This document shows positions 13,201 through 24,850 of a stretch of DNA of 64,000 nucleotides, in pieces. Made by a program: the position numbers and the translations under genes. Below the pieces are notes generated by a model. The model was not told the origin of the DNA, did no database searches, and saw nothing but the letters and a program-made list of their open reading frames with translations. The DNA is taken from contig NC_064043.1 of NCBI RefSeq assembly GCF_932526225.1, forward strand, positions 15,374,085 through 15,438,084. Direction: 5' to 3'. Each line of letters starts with the position of its first letter. The stretch's first letter is position 1. Source of the stretch: Nematostella vectensis. Taxonomy: Eukaryota > Cnidaria > Anthozoa > Actiniaria > Edwardsiidae.

Positions 13201-14789
13201 TTGTGTCTGATATTGACCGTATATCACCACGATCACTAGTGTTAGGATAGACAATCTGGCTTGTGTCTGATATTGACCGAATATCACCACCATCACTAGT
13301 GTTAGGATAGACAATCTGGCTTGTGTCTGATATTGACCGTATATCACCACCATCACTAGTGTTAGGATAGACAATCTGGCTTGTGTCTGATATTGACCGT
13401 ATATCACCACCACACTAGTGTTAGGATAGACAATCTGGCTTGTGTCTGATATTGACCGAATATCACCACCATCACTAGTGTTAGGATAGACAATCTGGCT
13501 TGTGTCTGATATTGACCGTATATCACCACCATCACTAGTGTTAGGATAGACAATCTGGCTTGTGTCTGATATTGACCGAATATCACCACCATCACTAGTG
13601 TTAGGATAGACAATCTGGCTTGTGTCTGATATTGACCGAATATTACCACCATCACTAGTGTTAGGATAGACAATCTGGCTTGTGTCTGATATTGACCGAA
13701 TATCACCATCATCACTAGTGTTACGATAGACAATCTGGCTTGTGTCTGATGTTGACCGTATATCACCACCATCACTAGTGTTAGGATAGACAATCTGGCT
13801 TGTGTCTGATATTGACCGTATATCACCACCATCACTAATGTTAGGATAGACAATCTGGCTTGTGTCTGATATTGACCGAATATCACCACCACACTAGTGT
13901 TAGGATAGACAATCTGGCTTGTGTCTGATATTGACCGTATATCACCACCATCACTAGTGTTAGGATAGACAATCTGGCTTGTGTCTGATATTGACCGTAT
14001 ATCACCACCATCACTAGTGTTAGGATAGACAATCTGGCTTGTGTCTGATATTGACCGTATATCACCACCACACTAGTGTTAGGATAGACAATCTGGCTTG
14101 TGTCTGATATTGAACGAATATCACCACCATCACTAGTGTTAGGATAGACAATCTGGCTTGTGTCTGATATTGACCGAATATCACCACCATCACTAGTGTT
14201 AGGATAGACAATCTGGCTTGTGTCTGATATTGACCGTATATCACCACGATCACTAGTGTTAGGATAGACAATCTGGCTTGTGTCTGATATTGACCGAATA
14301 TCACCACCATCACTAGTGTTAGGATAGACAATCTGGCTTGTGTCTGATATTGACCGTATATCACCACCATCACTAGTGTTAGGATAGACAATCTGGCTTG
14401 TGTCTGATATTGACCGTATATCACCACCACACTAGTGTTAGGATAGACAATCTGGCTTGTGTCTGATATTGACCGAATATCACCACCATCACTAGTGTTA
14501 GGATAGACAATCTGGCTTGTGTCTGATATTGACCGTATATCACCACGATCACTAGTGTTAGGATAGACAATCTGGCTTGTGTCTGATATTGACCGAATAT
14601 CACCACCATCACTAGTGTTAGGATAGACAATCTGGCTTGTGTCTGATATTGACCGAATATCACCACCATCACTAATGTTAGGATAGACAATCTGGCTTGT
14701 GTCTGATATTGACCGTATATCACCACCATCACTAGTGTTAGGATAGACAATCTGGCTTGTGTCTGATATTGACCGTATATCACCACCAC
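10234..14789. repeat. 1,017-bp higher-order repeat in the 60-bp array
   Basis: The 59-bp units and other marker variants recur in a fixed order. Equivalent blocks begin at about 10234 and 11251 (1,017 bp apart, 17 units of which three are 59 bp) and again at 12866 and 13883 (1,017 bp). The two pairs are offset by 1,615 bp. The marker order within a block includes GATGTT, ACTAATG, the 59-bp unit and TTGAACG. This is a multimeric higher-order organisation of the kind known from centromeric satellites, here on a minisatellite. Confidence 0.85.
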
Positions 14790-16680
14790 ACTAGTGTTAG
14801 GATAGACAATCTGGCTTGTGTCTGATATTGACCGTATATCACCACCATCACTAGTGTTAGGATAGACAATCTGGCTTGTGTCTGATATTGACCGTATATC
14901 ACCACCATCACTAGTGTTAGGATAGACAATCTGGCTTGTGTCTGATGTTGACCGTATATCACCACCATCACTAGTGTTAGGATAGACAATCTGGCTTGTG
15001 TCTGATATTGACCGAATATCACCACCATCACTAGTGTTAGGATAGACAATCTGGCTTGTGTCTGATATTGACCGTATATCACCACCATCACTAGTGTTAG
15101 GATAGACAATTTGGCTTGTGTCTGATATTGACCGTATATCACAACCATCACTAGTGTTAGGATAGACAATCTGGCTTGTGTCTGATATTGACCGTATATC
15201 ACCACCATCACTAGTGTTAGGATAGACAATCTGGCTTGTGTCTGATATTGACCGTATATCACCACCATCACTAGTGTTAGGATAGACAATCTGGCTTGTG
15301 TCTGATATTGACCGAATATCACCACCATCACTAGTGTTAGGATAGATAATCTGGCTTGTGTCTGATATTGACCGAATATCACCATCATCACTAGTGTTAG
15401 GATAGACAATCTGGCTTGTGTCTGATATTGACCGTATATCACCACCATCACTAGTGTTACGATAGATAATCTGGCTTGTGTCTGATATTGACCGAATATC
15501 ACCACCATCACTAGTGTTAGGATAGACAATCTGGCTTGTGTCTGATATTGACCGAATATCACCACGATCACTAGTGTTAGGATAGACAATCTGGCTTGTG
15601 TCTGATGTTGACCGTATATCACCACCATCACTAGTGTTAGGATAGACAATCTGGCTTGTGTCTGATATTGACCGTATATCACCACCATCACTAGTGTTAC
15701 GATAGATAATCTGGCTTGTGTCTGATGTTGACCGTATATCACCACCATCACTAGTGTTAGGATAGACAATCTGGCTTGTGTCTGATATTGACCGAATATC
15801 ACCACCATCACTAGTGTTAGGAAAGACAATCTGGCTTGTGTCTGATATTGACCGAATATCACCACCATCACTAGTGTTAGGATAGACAATCTGGCTTGTG
15901 TCTGATATTGACCGAATATCACCACCATCACTAGTGTTAGGATAGACAATCTGGCTTGTGTCTCATATTGACCGAATATCACCACCATCACTAGTGTTAG
16001 GATAGACAATCTGGCTTGTGTCTCATATTGACCGAATATCACCACCATCACTAGTGTTAGGATAGACAATCTGGCTTGTGTCTGATATTGACCGTATATC
16101 ACCACCATCACTAGTGTTAGGATAGACAATCTGGCTTGTGTCTGATATTGACCGTATATCACCACCATCACTAGTGTTACGATAGATAATCTGGCTTGTG
16201 TCTGATGTTGACCGTATATCACCACCATCACTAGTGTTAGGATAGACAATCTGGCTTGTGTCTGATATTGACCGAATATCACCATCATCACTAGTGTTAG
16301 GATAGACAATCTGGCTTGTGTCTGATATTGACCGTATATCACCACCATTACTAGTGTTAGGATAGACAATCTGGCTTGTGTCTGATATTGACCGAATATC
16401 ACCACGATCACTAGTGTTAGGATAGACAATCTGGCTTGTGTCTGATATTGACCGAATATTACCACCATTACTAGTGTTAGGATAGACAATCTGGCTTGTG
16501 TCTGATATTGACCGAATATCACCACCATCACTAGTGTTAGGATAGACAATCTGGCTTGTGTCTGATATTGACCGAATATCACCACCATCACTAGTGTTAG
16601 GATAGACAATCTGGCTTGTGTCTGATATTGACCGAATATCACCACCATCACTAGTGTTAGGATAGACAATCTGGCTTGTG

Positions 16681-17640
16681 CCTGATATTGACCGTATATC
16701 ACCACCATTACTAGTGTTAGGATAGACAATCTGGCTTGTGTCTGATATTGACCGAATATCACCACCATCACTAGTGTTAGGATAGACAATCTGGCTTGTG
16801 CCTGATATTGACCGTATATCACCACCATTACTAGTGTTAGGATAGACAATCTGGCTTGTGTCTGATATTGACCGAATATCACCACCATTACTAGTGTTAG
16901 GATAGACAATCTGGCTTGTGTCTGATATTGACCGAATATCACCAGCATCACTAGTGTTACGATAGACAATCTGGCTTGTGTCTGATATTGACCGTATATC
17001 ACCACCATTACTAGTGTTAGGATAGACAATCTGGCTTGTGTCTGATATTGACCGAATATTACCACCATTACTAGTGTTAGGATAGACAATCTGGCTTGTG
17101 TCTGATATTGACCGAATATCACCACCATCACTAGTGTTAGGATAGACAATGTGGCTTGTGTCTGATATTGACCGAATATCACCACCATCACTAGTGTTAG
17201 GATAGACAATCTGGCTTGTGTCTGATATTGACCGAATATCACCACCATCACTAGTGTTAGGATAGACAATCTGGCTTGTGCCTGATATTGACCGTATATC
17301 ACCACCATTACTAGTGTTAGGATAGACAATCTGGCTTGTGTCTGATATTGACCGAATATCACCACCATCACTAGTGTTAGGATAGACAATCTGGCTTGTG
17401 CCTGATATTGACCGTATATCACCACCATTACTAGTGTTAGGATAGACAATCTGGCTTGTGTCTGATATTGACCGAATATCACCACCATTACTAGTGTTAG
17501 GATAGACAATCTGGCTTGTGTCTGATATTGACCGAATATCACCAGCATCACTAGTGTTACGATAGACAATCTGGCTTGTGTCTGATATTGACCGTATATC
17601 ACCACCATTACTAGTGTTAGGATAGACAATCTGGCTTGTG
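16681..17640. repeat. 600-bp block duplication in the 60-bp array
   Basis: The rare GTGCCTGATATT variant occurs at 16679, 16799, 17279 and 17399, and the CCAGCATC...TTACG variant at about 16944 and 17544. All are offset by 600 bp (10 units), and the intervening lines match. A related segment is also seen near 12060-12250. Confidence 0.75.
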
Positions 17641-19790
17641 TCTGATATTGACCGTATATCACCACCACACTAGTGTTAGGATAGACAATCTGGCTTGTGT
17701 CTGATATTGACCGTATATCACCACCACACTAGTGTTAGGATAGACAATCTGGCTTGTGTCTGATATTGACCGAATATCACCAGCATCACTAGTGTTACGA
17801 TAGACAATCTGGCTTGTGTCTGATATTGACCGTATATCACCACCATTACTAGTGTTAGGATAGACAATCTGGCTTGTGTCTGATATTGACCGAATATCAC
17901 CACGATCACTAGTGTTAGGATAGACAATCTGGCTTGTGTCTGATGTTGACCGTATATCACCACCATCACTAGTGTTAGGATAGACAATCTGGCTTGTGTC
18001 TGATATTGACCGTATATCACCACCATCACTAGTGTTAGGATAGACAATCTGGCTTGTGTCTGATATTGACCGAATATCACCACCATCACTAGTGTTAGGA
18101 TAGACAATCTGGCTTGTGTCTGATATTGACCGTATATCACAACCATCACTAGTGTTAGGATAGATAATCTGGCTTGTGTCTGATATTGACCGAATATCAC
18201 CACCATCACTAGTGTTAGGATAGACAATCTGGCTTGTGTCTGATGTTGACCGTATATCACAACCATCACTAGTGTTAGGATAGACAATCTGGCTTGTGTC
18301 TGATATTGACCGAATATCACCACCATCACTAGTGTTAGGATAGACAATCTGGCTTGTGTCTGATGTTGACCGTATATCACAACCATCACTAGTGTTAGGA
18401 TAGACAATCTGGCTTGTGTCTGATATTGACCGTATATCACAACCATCACTAGTGTTAGGATAGACAATCTGGCTTGTGTCTGATATTGACCGAATATCAC
18501 CACCATCACTAGTGTTAGGATAGACAATCTGGCTTGTGTCTGATATTGACCGAATATCACCACCATCACTAGTGTTAGGATAGACAATCTGGCTTGTGTC
18601 TGATATTGACCGAATATCACCACCATCACTAGTGTTAGGATAGACAATCTGGCTTGTGTCTGATATTGACCGAATATCACCACCATTACTAGTGTTAGGA
18701 TAGACAATCTGGCTTGTGTCTGATATTGACCGAATATCACCACCATCACTAGTGTTAGGATAGACAATCTGGCTTGTGTCTGATATTGACCGAATATCAC
18801 CACCATCACTAGTGTTAGGATAGACAATCTGGCTTGTGTCTGATATTGACCGTATATCACCACGATCACTAGTGTTAGGATAGACAATCTGGCTTGTGTC
18901 TGATATTGACCGAATATCACCACCATCACTAGTGTTAGGATAGACAATCTGGCTTGTGTCTGATATTGACCGAATATCACCACCATCACTAGTGTTAGGA
19001 TAGACAATCTGGCTTGTGTCTGATATTGACCGAATATCACCACCATCACTAGTGTTAGGATAGACAATCTGGCTTGTGTCTGATATTGACCGTATATCAC
19101 CACCATCACTAGTGTTAGGATAGACAATCTGGCTTGTGTCTGATATTGACCGAATATCACCACCATCACTAGTGTTAGGATAGACAATCTGGCTTGTGCC
19201 TGATATTGACCGTATATCACCACCATTACTAGTGTTAGGATAGACAATCTGGCTTGTGTCTGATATTGACCGTATATCACCACCATTACTAGTGTTAGGA
19301 TAGACAATCTGGCTTGTGTCTGATATTGACCGAATATCACCACGATCACTAGTGTTAGGATAGACAATCTGGCTTGTGTCTGATATTGACCGAATATTAC
19401 CACCATTACTAGTGTTAGGATAGACAATCTGGCTTGTGTCTGATATTGACCGTATATCACCACCATTACTAGTGTTAGGATAGACAATCTGGCTTGTGTC
19501 TGATATTGACCGAATATCACCACCATCACTAGTGTTAGGATAGACAATCTGGCTTGTGTCTGATATTGACCGTATATCACCACCATCACTAGTGTTAGGA
19601 TAGATAATCTGGCTTGTGTCTGATATTGACCGTATATCACCACCACACTAGTGTTAGGATAGACAATCTGGCTTGTGTCTGATATTGACATTCTGCATAT
19701 TATAAACACAACCTAAAACAGGACCTGAGCATGGATTGTGCTCAAAGCACCTTTATCTACCCCTTCCTACACTACACACAGCATGTTACA

Positions 19791-20227
19791 TACGTCACAA
19801 GTCTATACTGTGGATTAGGGCGACACCTACATACAATATGTATACGTCACAAGTCTATACTGTGGATTAGGGCGACACCTACATACAGCATGCATACGTC
19901 ACAAGTCTATACTGTGGATTAGGGCGACACCTACATACAACATGTATACGTCACAAGTCTATACTGTGGATTAGGGCGACACCTACATACAGCATGCATA
20001 CGTCACAAGTCTATACTGTGGATTAGGGCGACACCTACATACAATATGTATACGTCACAAGTCTATACTGTGGATTAGGGCGACACCTACATACAGCATG
20101 CATACGTCACAAGTCTATACTGTGGATTAGGGCGACACCTACATACAACATGTATACGTCACAAGTCTATACTGTGGATTAGGGCGACACCTACATACAG
20201 CATGCATACGTCACAAGTCTATACTGT
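19791..20227 (+). repeat. 52-bp tandem array with a four-unit super-period
   Basis: Eight full units plus a truncated ninth begin TACGTCACAAGTCTATACTG and are spaced exactly 52 bp. The unit ends alternate AATATGTA, AGCATGCA, AACATGTA, AGCATGCA and then repeat the same order, giving a 208-bp super-repeat present twice. The ninth unit is cut at 20227, where a CAC/CAT tract starts. Confidence 0.95.
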
Positions 20228-20411
20228 CACCACCACCATCATCACCAACGCCACCACCACCATTATCACTCTCTCCACCACCATCATCACCACCACCACC
20301 ACCATCACCACCACCACCACCACCATCACCACCACAATCACCCCCACCATAACCACCACCACCACCATCATCACCACCACAATCACCACCACCATCATCA
20401 CCACCACAACT
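20228..20411 (+). repeat. CAC/CAT trinucleotide-rich tract
   Basis: Low-complexity CACCACCAT and CATCATCACC repeats run for about 180 bp. Apparent His- or Thr-rich and Val/Met-rich frames are by-products of the composition. Confidence 0.9.
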
Positions 20412-20787
20412 GCAATAATCGCCTTTAGGGTCTTAAAGATGCGACAACGGCTACGGCTAGAACGACGTGACCGAGATAACCCTTTAGCGCTTGGCGATTA
20501 TTTCCAAAACATTTTAAATGAAATTGCTAGACTTTATACTCAGAAAAAACCATATTAGACTATTTCTACAATAGCGAACAGAGAAAGGTGTACTACTGGT
20601 TATCGCCAGACCTTAAAACTTGGAGTTTGGCGGAGAACGGTTGGAAATCAGACAGAGCGCAATTCCACGTGCTGCTGTTCGACCCTCAAATTAATCATTG
20701 ATTCTCCTGTTGCCGTGCGCGTTGCCGTACTCGTATCTTTAAGTCCCTGGGAGTGGTTGGGGGGGGGGAGGGAAATGTTAATAGTAC
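20412..20787. other. Short unique stretch, nothing firm
   Basis: A basic plus-strand frame continues from the trinucleotide tract to a stop at 20558, including an RLRLERRDRDNPL segment. It has no recognised family and no clear start, so it is not called as a gene. The rest is the downstream intron side of the minus-strand TSP1 exon at 20788. Confidence 0.4.
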
Positions 20788-22145
20788 CTGCGATAGAAGG
20801 CCGGTGTTTTGGTGTGGTTACACATCTCCCAGGCCGTGGCCAGCATGTCACTCTTTGCGCATGTCACATTACGATTTTGACTTCTTCCCCCACAGGTCCT
20901 GCTGCACTCTCCCCATCCCCCCACGTACCACCTGTAGGGGGAGGGGCAGGGCTGGCTGTTGCAGTCTCTCCAGGCATCGGGGGGCTCGTCTGTAACATAT
21001 TATGGTATATGAGACAAAGGCATTAGAACTCATATTTGAACGTGCATTTTTAAACAATCTCAGGCGATCTTTACGTGCTCACGTGTAGGCCACGTGATCA
21101 GTCACATAAGACGCACATGTGTAATACCTCACGCGATCAGCCGTGTAAAGACCTACTTGTAAGTCACGTGATCAGTCACTCAAGTATATTAAGGCCTGGG
21201 TAGATTGCTTTTAGCATCGAATATAACTTTTTGCCATAAACTTTGTTAACATCGCCTTAAATTCGTTCTTTTCGGCAAGATGATTAAAGTCGACGGCCTT
21301 AACATTTTCGTAATGTTTTCTTGCTGGTGATGACGTCACATAATAGATCACGTGACAAAATAGTTTTTTGCCTTTCCGCCAGTGGGGAAATCAACTTGGA
21401 CAAAGGTGTTTACTAATTTAGTGTTGACTTTATGTGTGTCATATGATAGCGTGTTAGCATCCAAAATTTTCTCTGCCGTTAACAAGATATTAATTATTTT
21501 GTTAAGTTACGTGACCTGCTGCGAATTAAAATGTTGATTTGTGACCAAAAGCTAAACTTTTCTTGCCGGTTAAGACATCAGTGTGCAGATGTGTTTCAAA
21601 GGAACATAAAAACATGCAATGTTTTCATTTTCATAGCGTATCTACCAGCGGAGAATTTTTTGAAATATTGATTTGCAAAAGTCGCGTGATTGGCTGGATG
21701 ACGTCATCACTCAAAATAAAATATTACCAAACAGCTTACATTGCCGAGTTTGATATTTTGACCAAAAATGGTGCATTTAAGGCAATGTTAACTCACTTTA
21801 AGGCAACTTTCAAAATTTCAACTGTTTTAGCTTAGGATCCAAGCCTTAATACACTTGAGCAGGCAAGACCCACTAGCAAGTAACGAAATCAGTCATGCAA
21901 GTCCATCTAGCGAGTCACGTGATCAGTGTCATGCAAGACACACTAGCAAGTCACGTAATCGGTCATGTAAGACCCACCTGTGCAGTTCCCATAGCCCACG
22001 TGCTTGGATCGATTTTGACCTGCGCAGTAAGTCTCACGGTGCTTCTGTCCTCCCCCACACGTCACAGAGCACTCTCCCCATTCCTTCACATGCCATTTGT
22101 ACTCGGATGTTTTTTGCCCGCTTGCCATTGGGGATCTTGTAACCT
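20788..22145 (-). CDS. Two further TSP1 exons
   Basis: The exon at about 22145-21978 encodes EWGECSVTCGGGQKHRETYC and ends TGCACAG|GTGGGT. The exon at 20989-20788 follows acceptor ATGTTACAG, completes the first module (DCNSQPCP) in phase and starts another with GGWGECSRTCGGRSQNR; it ends CGCAG|GTACTA. This end-to-start arrangement is that of ADAMTS-type tandem TSP1 repeats. The 5' acceptor of the first exon is uncertain (TATAG|AGC and others), which leaves its link to the lectin exons unproven. No further exon was recognised to the left. Confidence 0.65.
21860..21985 (-). repeat. About 35-bp repeats starting at a TSP1 exon donor
   Basis: Read on the minus strand from 21977, units begin GTGGGTCTTACATGAC, GTGTGTCTTGCATGAC, GATGGACTTGCATGAC and GTGGGTCTTGCCTG, each followed by a TGATCACGTGACTTGCTA-like half. 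The first unit contains the real 5' splice site of the TSP1 exon. Related diverged copies lie near the other end of the same intron at about 21060-21190. Confidence 0.7.
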
Positions 22146-22337
22146 CGAAGCTCTATAGACGACCATTGCAAACAAAATAAAGAAATTATCCACTCTATTG
22201 ACGTACTCAATCCACTCTATTTGACTAGAGCTGATAGAGCTAATCCTCATATTTATCGTTTCAACCGCATATATTTAGAATAATCATCCGTGGAAGATCC
22301 TGGACAAAGCTCAGATATTTGCAAGCGATTCACGAAC

Positions 22338-23325
22338 CTCTTTTACATATAAAACTACGCTCGACGTCACAAATATCCGTGCCCCATCCCCTCTCGTCCA
22401 GTATTTAAGGAGCAGTCCATTCCAAAGCGAGGCTCTCCAGTCCGCCACGAGTGGAAATGCAGCCGAGTGCCATCTGACCACAGGAAGGAGCCATTCACGT
22501 GACTGTACCTGGCGCCTGCGCAGTAAAACTACGTGTCAATCATTTACATGATACGTTTCAATCATTTACAAGAGCACGTGTCAATCATTTGTATGAAAAC
22601 GTGTCAATCATTTACATGACACTTGTCAATCATTTACGCGAGCACGTGTCAATCATTTACAAGACGCGTGTCAAACATTTTCAAGAGCACGTGTCAATCA
22701 TTCACGCGAGCACGTGTCAATCATTTTCGTAAGCACGTGTTAATCATTTACATGAGTACTTGTCAATTATTTACATGAGCACGTGTCAATCATTTACGTG
22801 AGCACGTGTTAATAATATGGTACATGCGCAGTATCGGCATTGTCAGTGCAAAACGTCTGTATATTCTAAACAGAAATTGGTATTGCCAATTATATAGTAA
22901 TAGTCTTTGTTTTTTTAAGAATCACGCTTTAATTAGGCCAGAGAACACGCAAAGGGTAGACATAAATAAAAATCCTACATGTTTCTTCTCAAAATGTTAT
23001 CTTTTACTTATTTTTTGTACAATGTCTACTGTAATATCAATAAGGACAGATATAGGGCTCGGGCTACCTGTGGTGTATTTGCGTGTTGGCTAAATCTGAA
23101 AAAAGCCGTAGCGCTCACATATTTTTAATACCTTACCTAGCCAGAAAAACAGGTTCTTTTCCTTGATGTGTTTCCTGATAACTTCCATTTCATTTGCGTC
23201 GCGTACGGTGAGCAGACCGGCGCCTTGTTCCCTGCAGAGCGTCATCGCGTCTCGCCAATACATCTTTTCGTGATAAAGACCATAGCACACCTTGTGCGCC
23301 TCGAACCAGCCTTGAGGACAGCGGT
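22338..23325 (-). CDS. C-type lectin domain, two exons
   Basis: Exon 23325-23137 starts NRCPQGWFEAHKVCYGLY, contains the CREQGAGLLTVRDANE region and ends FFWLG at donor CTAG|GTAAGG. Exon 22515-22338 follows acceptor CTGCGCAG in the same phase. It gives GSFLWSDGTRLHFHSW, GEPRFGMDC, then WGTDICD and FICK, completing the long-form lectin fold with its cysteines. The calcium/sugar motif reads EPR rather than EPN, so mannose-type binding is doubtful. A weak donor (GAG|GTTCGT) lies at the end; otherwise the frame stops two codons later. A 22-23-bp minisatellite lies just upstream of the second exon. Confidence 0.7.
22531..22815. repeat. 22-23-bp minisatellite, about 13 units
   Basis: Units of the form GTGTCAATCATTTACATGAG plus CAC repeat with moderate divergence. 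The array lies in the intron between the two lectin exons, starting within about 16 bp of the second lectin exon's acceptor. Confidence 0.85.
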
Positions 23326-23496
23326 CTGGTTCATAAAGGCATGCGCGCAACATTTAAGCAGGGAATGATCGCTGAAGTTTTGACGAGGAATAACATTGGC
23401 GTTTTTATGAAAACATGAAGAGCTACCTTAATGCGAGTTTTAAATCGCATTAACGCACGCAGGTGTTCACAAAGTTTACCGCTGACCACTACTTAC

Positions 23497-23676
23497 TGCA
23501 TTCTCGCCCATAGCAGCTGCGTTTATTCTGCGGTTTTGTCTTCGTTTTGCTGCAATACTTCGGTGCAAGAGGCTTCCCATCCTGCTTTGCGCAGAATACT
23601 CGTCGCTTCTGTTGACCAGCGCCACATCGCACAGAGCATTCGCCCCAGGCCCTCGTGTGCCACATGTATGGGAAGT
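23497..23676 (-). CDS. Thrombospondin type-1 module exon
   Basis: The exon follows acceptor GGTTTATAG and ends at donor TGCA|GTAAGT, phase 1 at both ends, as is typical of shuffled extracellular modules. It encodes AWGECSVRCGAGQQKRRVFC and continues through KYCSK to SCYGREC, giving the W, CS-x-x-C-G and six-cysteine pattern of a TSP1 repeat. It is in phase with the astacin exon upstream. Confidence 0.75.
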
Positions 23677-23818
23677 CTATAAACCAAAAGATGCGTTACA
23701 TTCAGTACAGCCTTCACAAGGGACTATAAAGAATACGTTATTTGTATCGTGTCCGATAAAGTTGATAAGGCGAAATCTCTTCAGCAACCCACTTCAACAA
23801 GTCCACTTGATCACTAAC

Positions 23819-24052
23819 CAAGGCAGTCGTACAGTTTGTTGGCCGCATCCACATCCGTATCGGACAGTCCCTCCCTCTGACCAATCTTGTCCTGGTAGTC
23901 TTTGTTTTTTGTGATGATAGTCGTCAAAATGCGCGAGTTGTCCTCAGATATTTTGCCAAAGAAGTTTTTTCCGTAGTGCATGATACTGGTGTACTCATAC
24001 TCGGTGAGGTGGTTAACAACGCCATGACTCGCCTTGGCAAACTGCCTCGACA
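23819..24052 (-). CDS. Astacin C-terminal catalytic exon
   Basis: The exon follows acceptor TTTACTAG and ends at donor CTTG|GTTAGT. It encodes YEYTSIMHYGKNFFGK, which contains the Met-turn SIMHYG with the zinc-ligand-associated tyrosine, and then IGQREGLSDTDVDAANKLY and a cysteine, the standard end of an astacin domain. The reading frame is intact and in phase with the preceding zinc-site exon. Confidence 0.75.
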
Positions 24053-24130
24053 TAACTAGTAAACAAATGCACTATGATCATGTTTTCCTGTTACAATCCA
24101 CATGCGCTTTGTATTTTGCCTGGGTCTTGG

Positions 24131-24439
24131 ACCTGGCACGATGTTGTCTGTAAGGTCGTACCTGGCACGATTCTGTCTGTTAGGTCATACCTGGCACGAT
24201 TTTGCCTGTAAGGTCATACCTGGCACGATGTTGTCTGTTAGGTCATACCTGGCACCATGTTGTCTATATGGTCTTACCTGGCACGATGTTGTCTGTAAGG
24301 TTATACCTGGCACGATGTTATCTGTAAGGTCGTACCTGGCACGATTTTGTCTGTAAGGTCGTACCTGGCACGATGTTGTCTGTTAGGTCATACCTGGCAC
24401 GATTTTGCCTGTAAGGTCATACCTGGCACGATGTTGTCC
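24131..24439 (-). repeat. 29-bp x 11 array copying an exon end and its 5' splice site
   Basis: ACCTGGCA occurs at 24131 and every 29 bp thereafter to 24421, giving eleven units with no spacing change. On the minus strand each unit reads ACAACATCGTGCCAG, then GTATGACCTTACAG or close variants. The right-most unit is the genuine end of the astacin zinc-site exon and its donor. The other ten lie in the intron and nearly all keep CCAG|GTATGA or GTACGA. Confidence 0.95.
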
Positions 24440-24548
24440 CAGTTGATGCGTACGAATCAGTCGCGGTCCGGGCGGGAGTGCGTGTGCCAAAAGCCAATGC
24501 TGTGTCCAAGCTCGTGGATGACGCTCCCTGCTGGACAGTGATTCCCGA
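24423..24548 (-). pseudogene. Astacin zinc-site exon with in-frame TGA
   Basis: The exon encodes the complete zinc-binding motif [11 protein letters not shown] followed by SRPDRD, the diagnostic astacin continuation. The codon after DRD, normally a residue before F/Y-V-R-I, is TGA at 24457-24459, after which FVRINWDNIVP resumes in the same frame. The exon ends with donor CCAG|GTATGA at 24423. The same sequence around the exon end is repeated ten more times in the following intron (see the 29-bp array). A point change of a CGA arginine codon to TGA would explain the stop; this is an inference. Confidence 0.75.
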
Positions 24549-24578
24549 GACGCACCTACTACTTATCGTTTACGACCG

Positions 24579-24750
24579 ATATGACCGATCGACGAAGCGC
24601 ACCTAAGACATAAGGACGTACAGGAGGCATAAAAACATAAGATCGTAAGCATATATGGTCGATCGACGAAGCACGCCTGGGACATAAGGACCTTAAGGAC
24701 GAATAAGGGCATACAATCAAAAGTATATATGCCCGATCGATGACGCAGAT
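24579..24750. repeat. About 75-bp diverged repeat, two to three copies
   Basis: A TATGRYCGATCGACGAAGC-like start occurs at about 24579, 24655 and 24729, followed in the first two by ACATAAGGAC. It lies in the astacin intron where the missing catalytic segment would be expected. Confidence 0.55.
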
Positions 24751-24826
24751 GTAAGGGTATTTACTCATAGGGGCCAAGACATAAGACTTCTTTTCCAGTC
24801 AGGGTTAGGGGCAAGGCTTGGAATGC

Positions 24827-24850
24827 CGGTGGGGGGGGGGGGGGGGGGGG
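24827..24850 (+). repeat. Poly-G tract
   Basis: An uninterrupted run of about 20 G lies inside the minus-strand astacin intron. Such runs are often mis-sized in assemblies. Confidence 0.8.

Larger units (their letters stand above)
9445..19689. repeat. 60-bp minisatellite, about 171 units
   Basis: This is a continuous array of a 60-bp unit that can be read as ATATCACCACCATCACTAGT, then GTTAGGATAGACAATCTGGC, then TTGTGTCTGATATTGACCGA. Common variants are CCGA/CCGT before ATATC, ATCACT/ATTACT, GGATAG/CGATAG, GATATT/GATGTT and CACGATC. A 59-bp form (CCACCACACTAG, one base shorter) appears about ten times and shifts the register. Open frames across it are a consequence of the 60-bp period and end exactly at the 59-bp units, which argues against coding. 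Confidence 0.98.

Noticed and set aside
9347-19709. Long minus-strand frames of YGQYQTQARLSILTLV repeats
   Set aside because: They follow the 60-bp period and break exactly at every 59-bp unit, as expected of non-coding repeats.
20202-20558. His/Thr-rich protein with a basic C-terminus
   Set aside because: It starts in the 52-bp array, crosses a trinucleotide tract, and its tail has no recognised family.
22499-22732. Plus-strand frame over the 22-23-bp repeats
   Set aside because: It overlaps the antisense lectin exon boundary and repeat; no motif.
24131-24440. CRISPR-like regular array (29 bp x 11)
   Set aside because: Repeats are contiguous with no spacers and derive from an animal exon end; no cas-like genes are present.
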